Notes: generated by a model not told the origin, from the sequence alone. Positions 15,542 through 24,920 are shown, counted from the stretch's first letter. The stretch is DNA of 38,931 nt from Pararhodobacter sp. (GCA_020832805.1 JAFIED010000199.1:1-38931); one strand, 5' to 3'. Translations and numbers: made by a program.

Positions 15542-17284
15542 TCAACGCATTTCTTCCGCCGGCGCAACACCCAGAATAGCAAGACCTGCAGAAATGACAA
15601 CGCCTGTGGCGCGTGCCAGCGCCAATTTCGCCCCCGAAACCGCCGGATCGTCCTGCAGGAAGCGCAAACCGGGCTCGTCATTGCCCCGGTTCCAGTGGGT
15701 GTGCAGGTCAGCCGCCAGGTCGGACAGATAGCCCGCTATGCGATGCGGCTCCTGCGCACGGGCGGCAATTTCAACCTGGCGCGGCCAGTCGGCAAGCCGC
15801 CGGATCAGCGCCAGTTCCGCCGGATGATCCAGACGCGCCAGATCGGCGCCTGCCAGCGCGGCATCCTCCACCGCGATGCCCGCTGCCGCCGCCTTGCGCA
15901 GGACCGAGGCGATGCGGGCATGGGCATACTGAACATACCACACCGGGTTCTCGCGAGACTGTTCCAGCACCTTGTCGAAATCGAAATCCAGCGCCGCGTC
16001 GTTCTTGCGGGTCAGCATGACAAAGCGCGTCACGTCCGGCCCCACCTCATCGACGACATCGCGCAGGGTAACAAAGGTGCCGGCGCGCTTGGACATCTTG
16101 AAGGGCTGGCCGTTCTTGTACAGCTTCACCAGCTGGATCAGCTTGATCTCCAACGGCACCTTGCCATCCGACAAGGCCGCCACCGCCGCCTTCATGCGCT
16201 TCACATAGCCGCCATGATCGGCGCCGAAGATGTCGATCAACGCATCAAAGCCGCGCTCGATCTTGTCCCAGTGATAGGCGATATCCGGCGCAAAATAGGT
16301 CCAGCCGCCATCGGATTTCTTCACCGGGCGGTCCACATCGTCGCCATGCGCGGTCGAACGGAACAGCGTCTGCTCACGTGGCTCCCAGTCCTCGGGGGTC
16401 TTGCCCTTGGGTGGCTCCAGCACCCCCTCATAGATCAGGCCCTGCGCGCGCAACCGCGTCAGCGCCGCCTCGATCCGCCCGGTACCGTAAAGCGCCTTTT
16501 CGCTGGCATAGACATCCATGCGCACACCCAGCGCGGCCAGATCGGCGCGGATCATGGCCATCATCCGATCGGTGGCGAATTCGCGAAAGACTGCCAGCCA
16601 CTCGGCCTCGGGGCGATTCAGGAAACGGTCGCCGTATTCGGCCTTCAGCGCCTCGCCCACCTCGATCAGATAGTCACCGGGATACAGGCCCTCGGCAATC
16701 TCGGGGCTCTGGCCATGCGCCTCGCGATACCGCTCATAGGCCGAACGTGCCAGCACATCGACCTGTGCACCGCCATCATTGATGTAATATTCGCGCGTCA
16801 CGTCCCAGCCGGCAAAAGCCAGCAGGCTGGCCAGCGCATCACCGACCACGGCACCACGCACATGGCCCACATGCATGGGGCCGGTCGGGTTGGCGCTGAC
16901 GAATTCCACATTCACCCGCCGCCCCGCGCCCAGATCCGAGCGTCCGAAATCACGGCCCGCCACCAGCGCGGCCGCCACCACGCCCTGCCACAGCGCCGGC
17001 GCCAGCCTCAGGTTCAGAAACCCGGGCCCTGCCACTTCGGCCGCGGTGACACGGGCATCGGCCTTCAGCCTCGCGGCCAGGGCCTCGGCGATGTCGCGTG
17101 GCTTGATGCCCGCAGGCTTGGCCAGTACCATCGCCGCATTGGTGGCCAGATCGCCATGGGCGGCGTCGCGCGGCGGCTCTACCGCCACGGCGGCAAGCGA
17201 CAACCCGGCCGGCAGCGCCCCTTCCGCGGCCATCGCCTGAAGGCACTCCAGCACCAGCGTGCGTATCTCGTTGAACAGGTTCAT
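15542..17284 (-). CDS. argS: ArgS, arginyl-tRNA synthetase
   Basis: A class-I aminoacyl-tRNA synthetase of 580 residues. The HIGH-type motif is HVGH (138-141, in [11 protein letters not shown]) and the KMSK loop is intact as [10 protein letters not shown] in the middle of the protein. The N-terminal tRNA-recognition domain and the C-terminal anticodon-binding helical bundle are both present. GAGG lies eight bases upstream of the ATG at 17284. The frame stays open further upstream, but that stretch overlaps a repeat and is not ArgS-like. It is followed by the SPOR gene after 117 bases. Confidence 0.97.
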   Translation of the reverse strand: MNLFNEIRTLVLECLQAMAAEGALPAGLSLAAVAVEPPRDAAHGDLATNAAMVLAKPAGIKPRDIAEALAARLKADARVTAAEVAGPGFLNLRLAPALWQGVVAAALVAGRDFGRSDLGAGRRVNVEFVSANPTGPMHVGHVRGAVVGDALASLLAFAGWDVTREYYINDGGAQVDVLARSAYERYREAHGQSPEIAEGLYPGDYLIEVGEALKAEYGDRFLNRPEAEWLAVFREFATDRMMAMIRADLAALGVRMDVYASEKALYGTGRIEAALTRLRAQGLIYEGVLEPPKGKTPEDWEPREQTLFRSTAHGDDVDRPVKKSDGGWTYFAPDIAYHWDKIERGFDALIDIFGADHGGYVKRMKAAVAALSDGKVPLEIKLIQLVKLYKNGQPFKMSKRAGTFVTLRDVVDEVGPDVTRFVMLTRKNDAALDFDFDKVLEQSRENPVWYVQYAHARIASVLRKAAAAGIAVEDAALAGADLARLDHPAELALIRRLADWPRQVEIAARAQEPHRIAGYLSDLAADLHTHWNRGNDEPGLRFLQDDPAVSGAKLALARATGVVISAGLAILGVAPAEEMR

Positions 17285-17389
17285 GACATCATCCTCTGCC
17301 TTGCGTTCCCCTATCATGGCAGCGGCCAAGGTCAATCGCCCCGCCATCGCAACACGGGCTTTCGCGCGCATGCAGCCGCCTCGCCCCTT

Positions 17390-17447
17390 CATCTTGCCTG
17401 AAATACTCCGGGGGGAGTCGGCGCAGCCGACGGGGGGCTGGCCCCCC
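17390..17447. repeat. Rhodobacterales-type intergenic repeat, copy A (ATACTCCGGGGGG core)
   Basis: Reads CATCTTGCCTGAAATACTCC (17390-17409), then GGGGGG, then two hairpins: GTCGGC-GCA-GCCGAC (17417-17431) and GGGGGGC-TG-GCCCCCC (17432-17447). The same core lies inverted at 21579-21629. It separates dgt from argS; on the minus strand the hairpins follow the dgt stop by 28 bases and then run into GGAGTATTT, so the element may double as a terminator. Confidence 0.75.
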
Positions 17448-17474
17448 GCCCCTGCTGCGGGCCTGGCGCAGCCG

Positions 17475-18710
17475 TCACCCTGAAACGATATACCGGGTAA
17501 AGCGCGCGGCGTCCGACCCCAGCAGCCGTGCATGTTCCTGCAAGGCAAAGCGGTCGGTCATGCCCGCCACATAGTCAGCGACCACGCGGGCCAGCGCTGC
17601 CTGGTCGTTGGCCCGGGCAATATCGGCATGCCATTCGGGCGGCAGCCTGTCGGGGGCCTGCATGAACAGGGCGAACAGGTCGCGCACCACATCGGTTACC
17701 TCGGCGCGCATGGCCACCACCTTGGGCGCCCGATACATCCGCTCGAACAGGAATTGCCGGATCACCTTCAGCTCGCGGAACAGCTTGTCGGAAAACCGGA
17801 TGATCATCACGCCCAGATGGCGCACGGCATCGGCATCGGCGGGCTCGGCGGCGCCCAGCCGGTGGCGGGCCACGGCAATCACATCCTCGACCATCACCCC
17901 GAACACACGCCGCAGGGCCTCGTGCCGCCGGCGCATCGGGTCCAGCGCCGGATACAGCGCATCGACCTCGGCAAAGGCAGGGCCGGTGATCGGCAGCGCC
18001 ATCAGGTCATCCTCGGAAAACAGGCCGGACCGCAGCCCGTCGTGCAGATCGTGATGGTTATAGGCCACGTCATCGGCAATGGCCGCCACCTGCGCCTCGG
18101 CGCTGGCGTGGGTGTGCAGCTCCAGGTCATGCAGGGCATTGTATTCGACCAGCGCAACGGGCAGCGGCCCCTTGCGCAGGGCGCCCTCGGCCGTCACCAG
18201 GGGGCCATTGTGCTTGGCCAGCCCCTCCAGCGTTTCCCAGGTCAGGTTCAGCCCGTCGAATTCGGCGTAGTGCCGCTCCAGCCGCGTGACGATGCGCAAT
18301 GCCTGGGCATTGTGATCGAACCCGCCATAGGGCGCCATCAGATCGGCCATCGCGTCCTCGCCGGTGTGGCCGAAGGGGGTGTGGCCCAGATCATGGGCCA
18401 GCGCGATGGCCTCGGCCAGATCGGTATTCAGCCCCAGCGCGGCGGCCAGCGTGCGCGCCACCTGCGCCACCTCGATCGAATGGGTCAGCCGGGTGCGGTA
18501 GTAATCGCCCTCATGCTCGATAAAGACCTGGGTCTTGTGCTTCAGCCGCCGAAAGGCCGAGGAATGGATGATCCGGTCCCGGTCACGCTGAAACGGCGAC
18601 CGGAAGGTCGAGATACGCTCAGCGAAAAGCCGCCCGCGCGACCGTGCAGGATCGGCGGCGAAAGGGGCATCCCGGTCAGCAAAGGGTTCGGCGCGGGTGG
18701 TATCGGTCAT
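17475..18710 (-). CDS. dgt: Deoxyguanosinetriphosphate triphosphohydrolase-like HD protein
   Basis: A 411-residue HD-superfamily dNTPase. Metal-binding residues are His77 (in RLTHSIE), His106-Asp107 ([15 protein letters not shown]) and a later Asp ([14 protein letters not shown]). [15 protein letters not shown] near 49-63 is typical. The family hydrolyses dNTPs to nucleoside and triphosphate, controlling nucleotide pools. The ATG at 18710 gives the usual length; upstream open sequence runs into the erpA promoter. Divergent from erpA over 107 bases and separated from argS by a repeat. The precise nucleotide preference cannot be read from the sequence. Confidence 0.93.
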   Translation of the reverse strand: MTDTTRAEPFADRDAPFAADPARSRGRLFAERISTFRSPFQRDRDRIIHSSAFRRLKHKTQVFIEHEGDYYRTRLTHSIEVAQVARTLAAALGLNTDLAEAIALAHDLGHTPFGHTGEDAMADLMAPYGGFDHNAQALRIVTRLERHYAEFDGLNLTWETLEGLAKHNGPLVTAEGALRKGPLPVALVEYNALHDLELHTHASAEAQVAAIADDVAYNHHDLHDGLRSGLFSEDDLMALPITGPAFAEVDALYPALDPMRRRHEALRRVFGVMVEDVIAVARHRLGAAEPADADAVRHLGVMIIRFSDKLFRELKVIRQFLFERMYRAPKVVAMRAEVTDVVRDLFALFMQAPDRLPPEWHADIARANDQAALARVVADYVAGMTDRFALQEHARLLGSDAARFTRYIVSG

Positions 18711-18731
18711 GGGGGTGTTGATGCCTTGATC

Positions 18732-18760
18732 TTGTCCGGCTGGCTTGATCCGCTTATATC
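18732..18760 (+). promoter_or_regulatory. Candidate sigma-70 promoter of erpA
   Basis: TTGTCC (18732-18737) and TATATC (18755-18760) are separated by 17 bases, reading toward erpA, whose ATG lies about 55 bases beyond. The match is moderate and position is good. Confidence 0.5.
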
Positions 18761-18817
18761 CGTGTGCAGTAGTCAGGAAAACGACGAAACGACGCACCAA
18801 CAGCAAACAGGGTTGCG

Positions 18818-19144
18818 ATGAACCTGCCACCGAAAGTGACTGACCGCGCCTTTGCGCGCCTTGCCGAAATCGCCGAGGAGGACGGGCAGACCAAGGTGCT
18901 GCGCGTCGCCGTGGCCGGCGGGGGGTGTTCGGGCTTTCAATACGAGATCACGCTGGATACGCCCGGCAGCGATGATCTGGTGCTCGAAGGTCATGGGCAA
19001 AAGGTGGTGATCGACCCGGTCTCGCTGCCTTTCCTGTCGGATGCGGTGATCGACTTCTCCGAAGAGCTGATCGGCGCGCGCTTCGTGATCGACAACCCCA
19101 ATGCCAGCTCGTCCTGTGGCTGCGGCGTCAGCTTTTCGATGTGA
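18818..19144 (+). CDS. erpA: ErpA/IscA-type iron-sulfur cluster insertion protein
   Basis: A 108-residue A-type carrier with the three conserved cysteines, Cys37 (GGGCSGFQY), Cys100 and Cys102 (SSSCGCGVSF). These hold an iron-sulfur cluster for transfer to apo-enzymes. Length and the C-terminal SCGCG motif are typical of the family; ErpA rather than IscA or SufA is favoured because no isc or suf genes adjoin, but this is not decisive. It converges on ygfZ, another iron-sulfur factor. The fds enzyme in this window, with many clusters, is one possible client. Confidence 0.9.
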   Translation: MNLPPKVTDRAFARLAEIAEEDGQTKVLRVAVAGGGCSGFQYEITLDTPGSDDLVLEGHGQKVVIDPVSLPFLSDAVIDFSEELIGARFVIDNPNASSSCGCGVSFSM

Positions 19145-19206
19145 CACCCCCGTGACACCCTGACCTGTCGGGCAAGAGCTATCTGCGCTGCGGTGCCCGG
19201 CCGGGC

Positions 19207-20046
19207 TCAATCGGGCTTGCCGATCATCCGCAGGCGGGCCGGGCCGGCGATCATCTCGCCCGTTGCCCGGTCAAAACGCAGCCAGGCCAGTCCCCGGTCG
19301 CCCGCCACCGTGCCCAGCATACCCGCCGCGCGCCCCTCGGGTGTCGTGATCTCGCATCCCGCCTCGGCCACGCCCTCGATGGCGACCACGGCCAGCCCCT
19401 TGCGCAGCTCGGTCTTGTGATGCATCCGCGCCGTGACTTCCTGACCGACATAGCAACCCTTGCGGAAATCGACCCCGCCCAGCCGCTCGAAGCCGAATTC
19501 CAGGATGAAGCTGTCGCCCGGCACCAGTTCGCTGCCCGTTTCGGGCACACAGGCCGCCACGCGCCGCGCGTCCCAGTCGATGGGTGCGCCCTGCTCGATC
19601 TCGGTGCCATATAGTCGCCAACCCATCTCAGGATGGCGCGGGTCGGCCAGCGCGCCCGCGGGTATGGGGCCGATACCGCCGGTCACGGGCAAGGCCACAG
19701 GGGTTATCTCGACCTTTGAACGCAGGGTGTACAGGGTCAGCCGCTTGCGCAGGTCATCGGCCAGCGCGGCATCGGTATCCAGCCAGATGGCATCCGGCGC
19801 CGCAACCAGAAAGAAATCTGCCAGAAACTTGCCCTGCGGGGTCAGCATGGCGGCATAGATGATGCCGCTGTCGGCCAGCCGCCTGACATCATTGGTGACA
19901 AGGCCCTGCAGAAAGGTCAGCCGGTCCGGCCCGGTGATCGCCAGAATGGCGCGCCCGGGCAGCGGGGCGCAGCGGGCGGTCGATTCCAGGACCGGCGCCG
20001 TGTCAGCGGGACCCTGCGCGGTGGCAAGCCGGGTTTCGGTCATCAT
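19207..20046 (-). CDS. ygfZ: YgfZ/GcvT-like folate-binding protein for iron-sulfur repair
   Basis: A 279-residue YgfZ (COG0354) protein. The signature is present as KGCYVGQE (196-203), with the redox-active Cys198. The N-terminal LTFLQGLVTNDVRRL and QGKFLADFF segments are typical. YgfZ uses folate and supports assembly or repair of certain 4Fe-4S enzymes, for example MiaB. Two tandem ATGs (20046 and 20043) follow an AAGGA site; either could be used. The 3' end lies 62 bases from the erpA stop, with a 12-base GC palindrome (19195-19206) next to the stop codon. Confidence 0.9.
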   Translation of the reverse strand: MMTETRLATAQGPADTAPVLESTARCAPLPGRAILAITGPDRLTFLQGLVTNDVRRLADSGIIYAAMLTPQGKFLADFFLVAAPDAIWLDTDAALADDLRKRLTLYTLRSKVEITPVALPVTGGIGPIPAGALADPRHPEMGWRLYGTEIEQGAPIDWDARRVAACVPETGSELVPGDSFILEFGFERLGGVDFRKGCYVGQEVTARMHHKTELRKGLAVVAIEGVAEAGCEITTPEGRAAGMLGTVAGDRGLAWLRFDRATGEMIAGPARLRMIGKPD

Positions 20047-20070
20047 GCATTCCTTCCTTCCCTTTTGCCA

Positions 20071-20097
20071 GATATAGGCGCGGTTTACCGCGCTGCA
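20071..20097 (-). promoter_or_regulatory. Inverted repeat and -10-like site upstream of ygfZ
   Basis: GCGCGG-TTTA-CCGCGC (20078-20093) is a perfect 6-bp inverted repeat in the ygfZ/aminotransferase divergent spacer. On the minus strand it precedes TATATC (20071-20076), a fair -10, so the dyad would occupy the promoter spacer. Toward the aminotransferase, TTGACG (20169-20174) and TACTGT (20192-20197) with a 17-base spacer form a weaker candidate. Confidence 0.35.
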
Positions 20098-20231
20098 CAG
20101 CCCCGCCGCCTGATCCGCCACTCCGCCACACCGCTGCCCGTGACATCTTGCGCCCTGCACGGCACGAATTGACGCCGCCACGGCCCGAACCTACTGTCGC
20201 GCCTGTCTTCCCTGCACCGGAGCCTGCCCGC

Positions 20232-21497
20232 ATGTCCCTCGCCCACGGTCGACCCTATCGTGCCATTCCCGGCCCCTCGGTGGTGCCCGACCGGGTGCTT
20301 GCCGCGATGCATCAGGCATCACCGAATATCTATGATGGCCCGCTGCATGACATGGTTTCGGCACTTTGGCCTGACCTGAAACGGCTGGCCTGCACAGACC
20401 AGCATGTGGCGCTGTACATCGGCAACGGGCATGCGGCATGGGAAGCCGCGAATGCCAATGTCTTCAGCCGCGGCGACCGGGCGCTGGTGCTGGCGACCGG
20501 GCGCTTTGGCGAGGGCTGGGGCGAAAGCATGCGCGGGCTGGGGATCGATACCGAAGTGCTGAACTTCGGCCGCCAGGCCAGCATCGACCTGAACCGGGTG
20601 GAAGCGGCGCTGCGCGCCGACCCTAGACATGCGTTGAAGGCGGTGGCGCTGACCCATGTCGATACCGCAACCTCGGCGAAGAACGACATTGCGGCGCTGC
20701 GCGGGCTGATGGACATGGTGGGCCATCCGGCGCTGTTGATGGTGGATTGCATCGCCTCGATGGGGTGTGATGTCTTCCGCATGGATGACTGGGGCGTCGA
20801 TGTGACCGTCGGCGCCAGCCAGAAGGGGCTGATGCTGCCGCCCGGGCTGGGGGTCGTCTGGTTTTCCGAACGCGCCCGGCAGGCGGGGCGCGGGGGCGAT
20901 CTGGTCTCGCCCTGGTGGAACTGGGAGCCGCGTGCCTTTGGCACCGAATTCTGGCAGCATTTCTGCGGCACCGCGCCCACGCATCACCTGTTCGGGCTGC
21001 GCGTGTCGCTGGACATGATCCTGCATGAGGAAGGGCTGGAAAATGTCTGGCGCCGCCATGCGGCGCTGGCCCGCGCCGTCTGGGCCGCGGCCGAGACCTG
21101 GGGCGCGGGTGGGGCCATGGCGCTGAACATCGGCGATCCGGCCGCGCGCGGGCATGCGGTGACCACGCTGCGCCTGGACAGCCCGGATGCCACGCGGCTG
21201 CGCACCTGGTGCGAGGCCGAGGCAGGCCTGACGCTGGGCATCGGCCTGGGCATGGCCGAGCCGGGCAGCGATGCGGCCGACGGGTTTTTCAGGCTGGCGC
21301 ATATGGGCCATGTCAATGCGCATATGGTCCTTGGTGCGCTGACGACGATCGAGGCGGGGATGGGGGCGCTGGACATTGCCCATGCCCCCGGCGGCGCAAC
21401 GGCGGCGGCGCGGGTGCTTGCCCAGGCAACACTGGCCGCTGCCGCAACGCCCGCCGAGCGTCTGGCTGCGGCGCCCGTGGCGATGCCGGCGGGCTGA
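20232..21497 (+). CDS. Class-V PLP aminotransferase (alanine/serine-glyoxylate type)
   Basis: A 421-residue fold-type-I, class-V aminotransferase. The PLP lysine is Lys198 in GASQKGLMLPPGLG and the pyridine-binding Asp is Asp172 in MVDCIAS. The N-terminus GPSVVPDRVLAAM and the Arg near the C-terminus (FRLAHMGHVNAHMVLGAL) fit alanine-glyoxylate or serine-glyoxylate enzymes. Substrate choice (serine, alanine, or another amino donor) cannot be decided here. The ATG at 20232 has GGAG nine bases upstream; longer starts give a Pro-rich, non-conserved extension. Monocistronic, ending before a repeat. Confidence 0.85.
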   Translation: MSLAHGRPYRAIPGPSVVPDRVLAAMHQASPNIYDGPLHDMVSALWPDLKRLACTDQHVALYIGNGHAAWEAANANVFSRGDRALVLATGRFGEGWGESMRGLGIDTEVLNFGRQASIDLNRVEAALRADPRHALKAVALTHVDTATSAKNDIAALRGLMDMVGHPALLMVDCIASMGCDVFRMDDWGVDVTVGASQKGLMLPPGLGVVWFSERARQAGRGGDLVSPWWNWEPRAFGTEFWQHFCGTAPTHHLFGLRVSLDMILHEEGLENVWRRHAALARAVWAAAETWGAGGAMALNIGDPAARGHAVTTLRLDSPDATRLRTWCEAEAGLTLGIGLGMAEPGSDAADGFFRLAHMGHVNAHMVLGALTTIEAGMGALDIAHAPGGATAAARVLAQATLAAAATPAERLAAAPVAMPAG

Positions 21498-21578
21498 GCG
21501 ACAGGGCGCGACGCCGGCACGGGACAGGCGCGCCTGCCAGAGGGCATCGGCATGGTTCATGCGCCCGCCCGAGCCAAG

Positions 21579-21629
21579 CCGGGGGGCGCTGCCCCCCGGA
21601 CCCCCCGGAGTATTTTCAGCAAGATGAAA
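21579..21629. repeat. Rhodobacterales-type intergenic repeat, copy B
   Basis: Inverted relative of copy A at 17390-17447. A hairpin CCGGGGGGC-GCT-GCCCCCCGG (21579-21599) is followed by ACCCCCCGGAGTATTTT and CAGCAAGATGAAA (to 21629). It lies between the convergent stops of the aminotransferase and the acyl-CoA dehydrogenase. A separate small stem GCCGGT/ACCGGC (21666-21680) lies nearer the dehydrogenase stop. Together they probably end both transcripts. Confidence 0.75.
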
Positions 21630-21709
21630 GAGGCGTGAGGGACCAGGCGCCACAGGGGCATGCGGGCCGGTGATACCGGCGGATGGGCGCGCCCGGCAGG
21701 CTGGCGCGG

Positions 21710-22870
21710 TCAATAGGATTTGGGCAGACCCAGGGCGCGTTCCGCGACATGGCACAGGATCAGTTCCTCGCTGACCGGGGCGATCAGGCTGAGCACGCTT
21801 TCGCGAAAATAGCGCTCGACATGGTATTCGCGCGCAAAGCCGAAGCCGCCATGGGTACGCACCGCCCGAAAGGCGGCGTCATAGCCCGCCTGCGCGGCAA
21901 GGTATTTGGCGGTGTTGGCCTCCAGCCCGCAAGAGCGGCCCTGATCATAAAGCCAGGCCGCGCGGTACGTGGCCAGTTCGGCGGCCTGCAGGCGCATCCA
22001 GATATCGGCCAGCGGGTGCTGGATCGCCTGATTCCGGCCTATGGGCCGACCGAAGACCACCCTTTCGCCCGCATAGTGCGCTGCCTTTTCCAGCACCGCC
22101 TGGCCCGCGCCAAGCGCGGCCGCGGCCACCACGATACGTTCGGCATTCAGCCCGTGCATCAACACCTTCAGCCCGCCGCCTTCTGGCCCGATGCGATCGT
22201 CGACCGGGATCTCAAGCCCGTCGATGAACAGCGCGTTCGAATCCACCGCCTTGCGCGCCATCTTGTCGATTTCGCGGATTTCCACCTTGCTGCGGTCAAG
22301 CCTGGTGTAGAAGACCGACAGCCCGTCGCCAGGGCGGGCGCATTGGTCGATCGGCGTGGTGCGTGCCAGCAACAGGATGCGCTGGGCATGTTGGGCGGTC
22401 GATGTCCAGACCTTGCGGCCATGCACCACATAGCGGTCGCCCTGTCGGTCGGCGCGGGTGGTGATGCGGGTGGTATCAAGCCCGGCATCGGGTTCCGTCA
22501 CGCCGAAACAGGCCCGTTCGGTGCCCGCAATGAGGGACGGCAGCATGCGGGCCTTCTGTTCATCGGTGCCGAAGGCCACGACAGGCTGCAACCCGAAGAT
22601 GTTGATATGGACCGACGACACCGCCGCCAGCCCCAGCCGGCCGATCTGCTGCATCACCAGCGCGGCCTCGGTGATGCCCAGACCCGCGCCGCCATGGGCT
22701 TGCGGCGTGGTGACGCCGAACCAGCCGCCATCGGCGATCACGCTGGCAAAGTCATGCGGAAAGGCGCCATCGCGGTCTCGGTCAAGCCAGTAGTCATCGC
22801 CAAAGGCGTGGCACTGGCGCGCGACGGCTTCACGGATGGCGCGCTGGTCGTCGGTCAGGTCGAAATCCAT
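21710..22870 (-). CDS. Acyl-CoA dehydrogenase
   Basis: A 386-residue FAD-dependent acyl-CoA dehydrogenase, last gene of the island's minus-strand operon. Typical segments: GVTEPDAGLD (123-132), VHGRKVWTST (149-158), FGRPIGRNQAIQHPLAD (273-289) and RTHGGFGFAREYHVERYFRES (338-358). The position that holds the catalytic Glu in medium-chain enzymes (YEGT) reads IAPVS here (Ala364). A Glu (Glu244 in GLNAERIVV) occupies the helix-G position used as base by isovaleryl-CoA and long-chain enzymes, suggesting a branched substrate. AGGA lies seven bases before the ATG. It probably introduces the alpha,beta double bond in the island pathway, a role like AtuD; the substrate is unproven. Confidence 0.9.
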   Translation of the reverse strand: MDFDLTDDQRAIREAVARQCHAFGDDYWLDRDRDGAFPHDFASVIADGGWFGVTTPQAHGGAGLGITEAALVMQQIGRLGLAAVSSVHINIFGLQPVVAFGTDEQKARMLPSLIAGTERACFGVTEPDAGLDTTRITTRADRQGDRYVVHGRKVWTSTAQHAQRILLLARTTPIDQCARPGDGLSVFYTRLDRSKVEIREIDKMARKAVDSNALFIDGLEIPVDDRIGPEGGGLKVLMHGLNAERIVVAAAALGAGQAVLEKAAHYAGERVVFGRPIGRNQAIQHPLADIWMRLQAAELATYRAAWLYDQGRSCGLEANTAKYLAAQAGYDAAFRAVRTHGGFGFAREYHVERYFRESVLSLIAPVSEELILCHVAERALGLPKSY

Positions 22871-22886
22871 CAGCGGTTCCTTTTGG

Positions 22887-23669
22887 TCAGCCCCCGGTGA
22901 AACGCGGTGTGCGCCGGGCATGTGCAGCGCGCACGCCTTCGGTGAAATCGGCGCTGCGCAGGTGTTCTGCCTGCTGGGCCAGTTCGCGCGCCGTGGCCGT
23001 GCGCACCGCCTGTGCCAGATCGCCGCGCAGGGTCTGGCGCATGGACTGCACGGCCAGCGGGGCGCCCCGGGCCAGGCTGGCGGCGAAATCGGCTGCCACC
23101 TGGTACAGATCGGCCGCGGGCACCAGCCGGTCGGCGAGGCCCAGGCGCAGCGCCTCCTCGCCCGTGACCCGCTGCGCGCCCAGCAGCATCTCGGCGGCCC
23201 GTTGCGGGCCGACGATGCGGGGCAAAAGCGCGGTGATGCCGAAACCCGCATGCAGCCCCAGCCGCGCAAAATTGGCGTGAAAGCGGGCCTCGGGCGTGCA
23301 AACCCGGAAATCGGCGATCAGGGCCAGCCCCAGCCCGCCCCCCACCGCCGGCCCCTGCACCGCGGCCACGATGGGCAGCCGGCCCGAGACCAGGCGCACC
23401 GCGCCCTGATAGATGCGGGCCGCGGCATCGACGGTCAGAACCGAGGGGTCATCGCCAAAGCGGGCACCCGCGCAAAACACGCGCCCGGCCGAAGACAGCA
23501 CGACGGCGCGGCAGCCGGGCTGCGACTCCAGCGCATCCAGCCCGGTGCACAGCGCGTCCAGAAGCTCTGCGTCGAAGTAGTTGGCGGGAGGGCGCGAAAA
23601 GGTCATGAACCCCACATGGCCATCCAGACGCAGGGCCACGCCATCCAGCCGGGGCAGCGGGGGCGTCAT
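22887..23669 (-). CDS. Enoyl-CoA hydratase/isomerase family protein (crotonase 1)
   Basis: A 260-residue crotonase-fold protein. The oxyanion-hole segments SAGRVFCAGARF and GPAVGGGLGLALIADF are present. The two catalytic glutamates of classic enoyl-CoA hydratase are absent: GGGLGL replaces GGGCEL, and ANFARLGLHAG replaces the PE-containing loop. It therefore may be an isomerase or lyase, or hydrate with other residues. The start overlaps the CoA-transferase stop (ATGA) and the acyl-CoA dehydrogenase follows after 16 bases, so these three are translated together. Confidence 0.85.
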   Translation of the reverse strand: MTPPLPRLDGVALRLDGHVGFMTFSRPPANYFDAELLDALCTGLDALESQPGCRAVVLSSAGRVFCAGARFGDDPSVLTVDAAARIYQGAVRLVSGRLPIVAAVQGPAVGGGLGLALIADFRVCTPEARFHANFARLGLHAGFGITALLPRIVGPQRAAEMLLGAQRVTGEEALRLGLADRLVPAADLYQVAADFAASLARGAPLAVQSMRQTLRGDLAQAVRTATARELAQQAEHLRSADFTEGVRAAHARRTPRFTGG

Positions 23670-24883
23670 GTGCCACCCTGTTCGGGCGCATGCTGGCGCA
23701 GCAACCCGCGCGCCTGCAAGGCGGCGATCTGGTCATCGCTCAACCCGATTTCGCGCAGCACTTCCTGGCTGTGGTGGCCTATCTCGGGTGGCGGGCGGTC
23801 GGCGCCGTGATCGACATCGCGCATGGTGAAGGGCGCGCGCATGTGGCGCAACCGGCCCTGGGTGGGATGGTCGTATTCCTGGAACAGGCCCACCGCCTGC
23901 AGATGCGGGTCATCTTCCAGCGCGTCCATCTGCAACACCGGCGCGCTGGGAATATCCAGTTCGTCGAACAGCGCGCGCCATTCGGCGGTGGTGCGGGTGG
24001 GCAGGATCTCGTTTGCCGTGATCTCATACAGCCCGGCAATGCTGGAGGCCATGGCGTGCCGGTCGGCCATCAGCGGGCCGTCCAGCACATCCTGCCGCCC
24101 GGTGGCACGCAGGAAGGCCTGCCAGTGTTCGTATTTGTAGACCCCGTGAACGATGAAACCGTCCCTGGTCGCGGCGGGACGGCGGTACGGGCTCATCACG
24201 CGCGGATAGCCGATGCCGCCCTCGGCGGGGACATAGCTGTGCCCGTGCAGATGCTGGTTCAGCACCACGGTCACGGCCGCCTCGAACATCGGGGTTTCGA
24301 TGTAACAGCCCTTGCCGGTCTGGCGCTGGCGGTGCAGCCCGGCCAGCATGGCCTGGCCCAGCATCAGCCCCACGATCTTGTCCACGATGGACAGCGGCAC
24401 AAAGGCCGGCCCGCCCTGATGCACGCCGTTGAGGGCGGCCAGCCCGCTATAGGCCTGGATGATATCGTCAAAGGCCGGAAAATCGGCATAGGGCCCGTCC
24501 TGGCCGAAGCCGATGGCGGCGCAGTAGACCAGCCTGGGGTTGATGGCGCGCAGCGCATCATAGCCCAGACCCAGCCGCTCGATCGCCTGAACGCGCATGT
24601 TGTGTACCACGACATCGGCGCCGCGCAGCAGGTCGATCACCGCGGCATGTCCCTCGGGCGATTTCAGATCGACCGACAGGCTGCGCTTGTTGCGGTTGAC
24701 CGACATCCATTGCGCGGTGATGCCGCGTTTCCGGCCCAGGCCAATGCCGCGATACAGGTCGCCCTCCAGCGATTCCACCTTGATCACATCGGCGCCGAAA
24801 TCGCCCAGGAACTGGGTGGCATAGGGGGCCATCAGGATATGGCCGATCTCGACCACGCGAACGTCTTGCAGCAGCTTGAACAT
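23666..24883 (-). CDS. CaiB/BaiF-type (class III) acyl-CoA transferase
   Basis: A 405-residue family-III CoA-transferase. The nucleophilic Asp of the family fits Asp168 in LSIVDKIVG, followed by the conserved GLHRQRQTGKGCYIETPMFE region. The N-terminal VVEIGHILMAPYATQFLGDFGADVIKVE and SVNRNKRSLSVDLKSPEG are textbook. Such enzymes move CoA from a donor acyl-CoA to a free acid. In this operon it is the only visible way to activate an imported carboxylate, and it lies directly after the TRAP genes. Donor and acceptor are unknown. Confidence 0.9.
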   Translation of the reverse strand: MFKLLQDVRVVEIGHILMAPYATQFLGDFGADVIKVESLEGDLYRGIGLGRKRGITAQWMSVNRNKRSLSVDLKSPEGHAAVIDLLRGADVVVHNMRVQAIERLGLGYDALRAINPRLVYCAAIGFGQDGPYADFPAFDDIIQAYSGLAALNGVHQGGPAFVPLSIVDKIVGLMLGQAMLAGLHRQRQTGKGCYIETPMFEAAVTVVLNQHLHGHSYVPAEGGIGYPRVMSPYRRPAATRDGFIVHGVYKYEHWQAFLRATGRQDVLDGPLMADRHAMASSIAGLYEITANEILPTRTTAEWRALFDELDIPSAPVLQMDALEDDPHLQAVGLFQEYDHPTQGRLRHMRAPFTMRDVDHGADRPPPEIGHHSQEVLREIGLSDDQIAALQARGLLRQHAPEQGGT

Positions 24884-24920
24884 GCGGTGTCAGCTTTCCT
24901 TGTTCTTTCTCATCATGCGG

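Noticed and set aside
13232-17401. A 1,389-codon open frame on the plus strand opposite scpA, nagZ, the SPOR gene and argS
   Set aside because: It spans several opposite genes and their spacers and is rich in His, Gln and Arg, the expected shadow of high-GC genes on the other strand.
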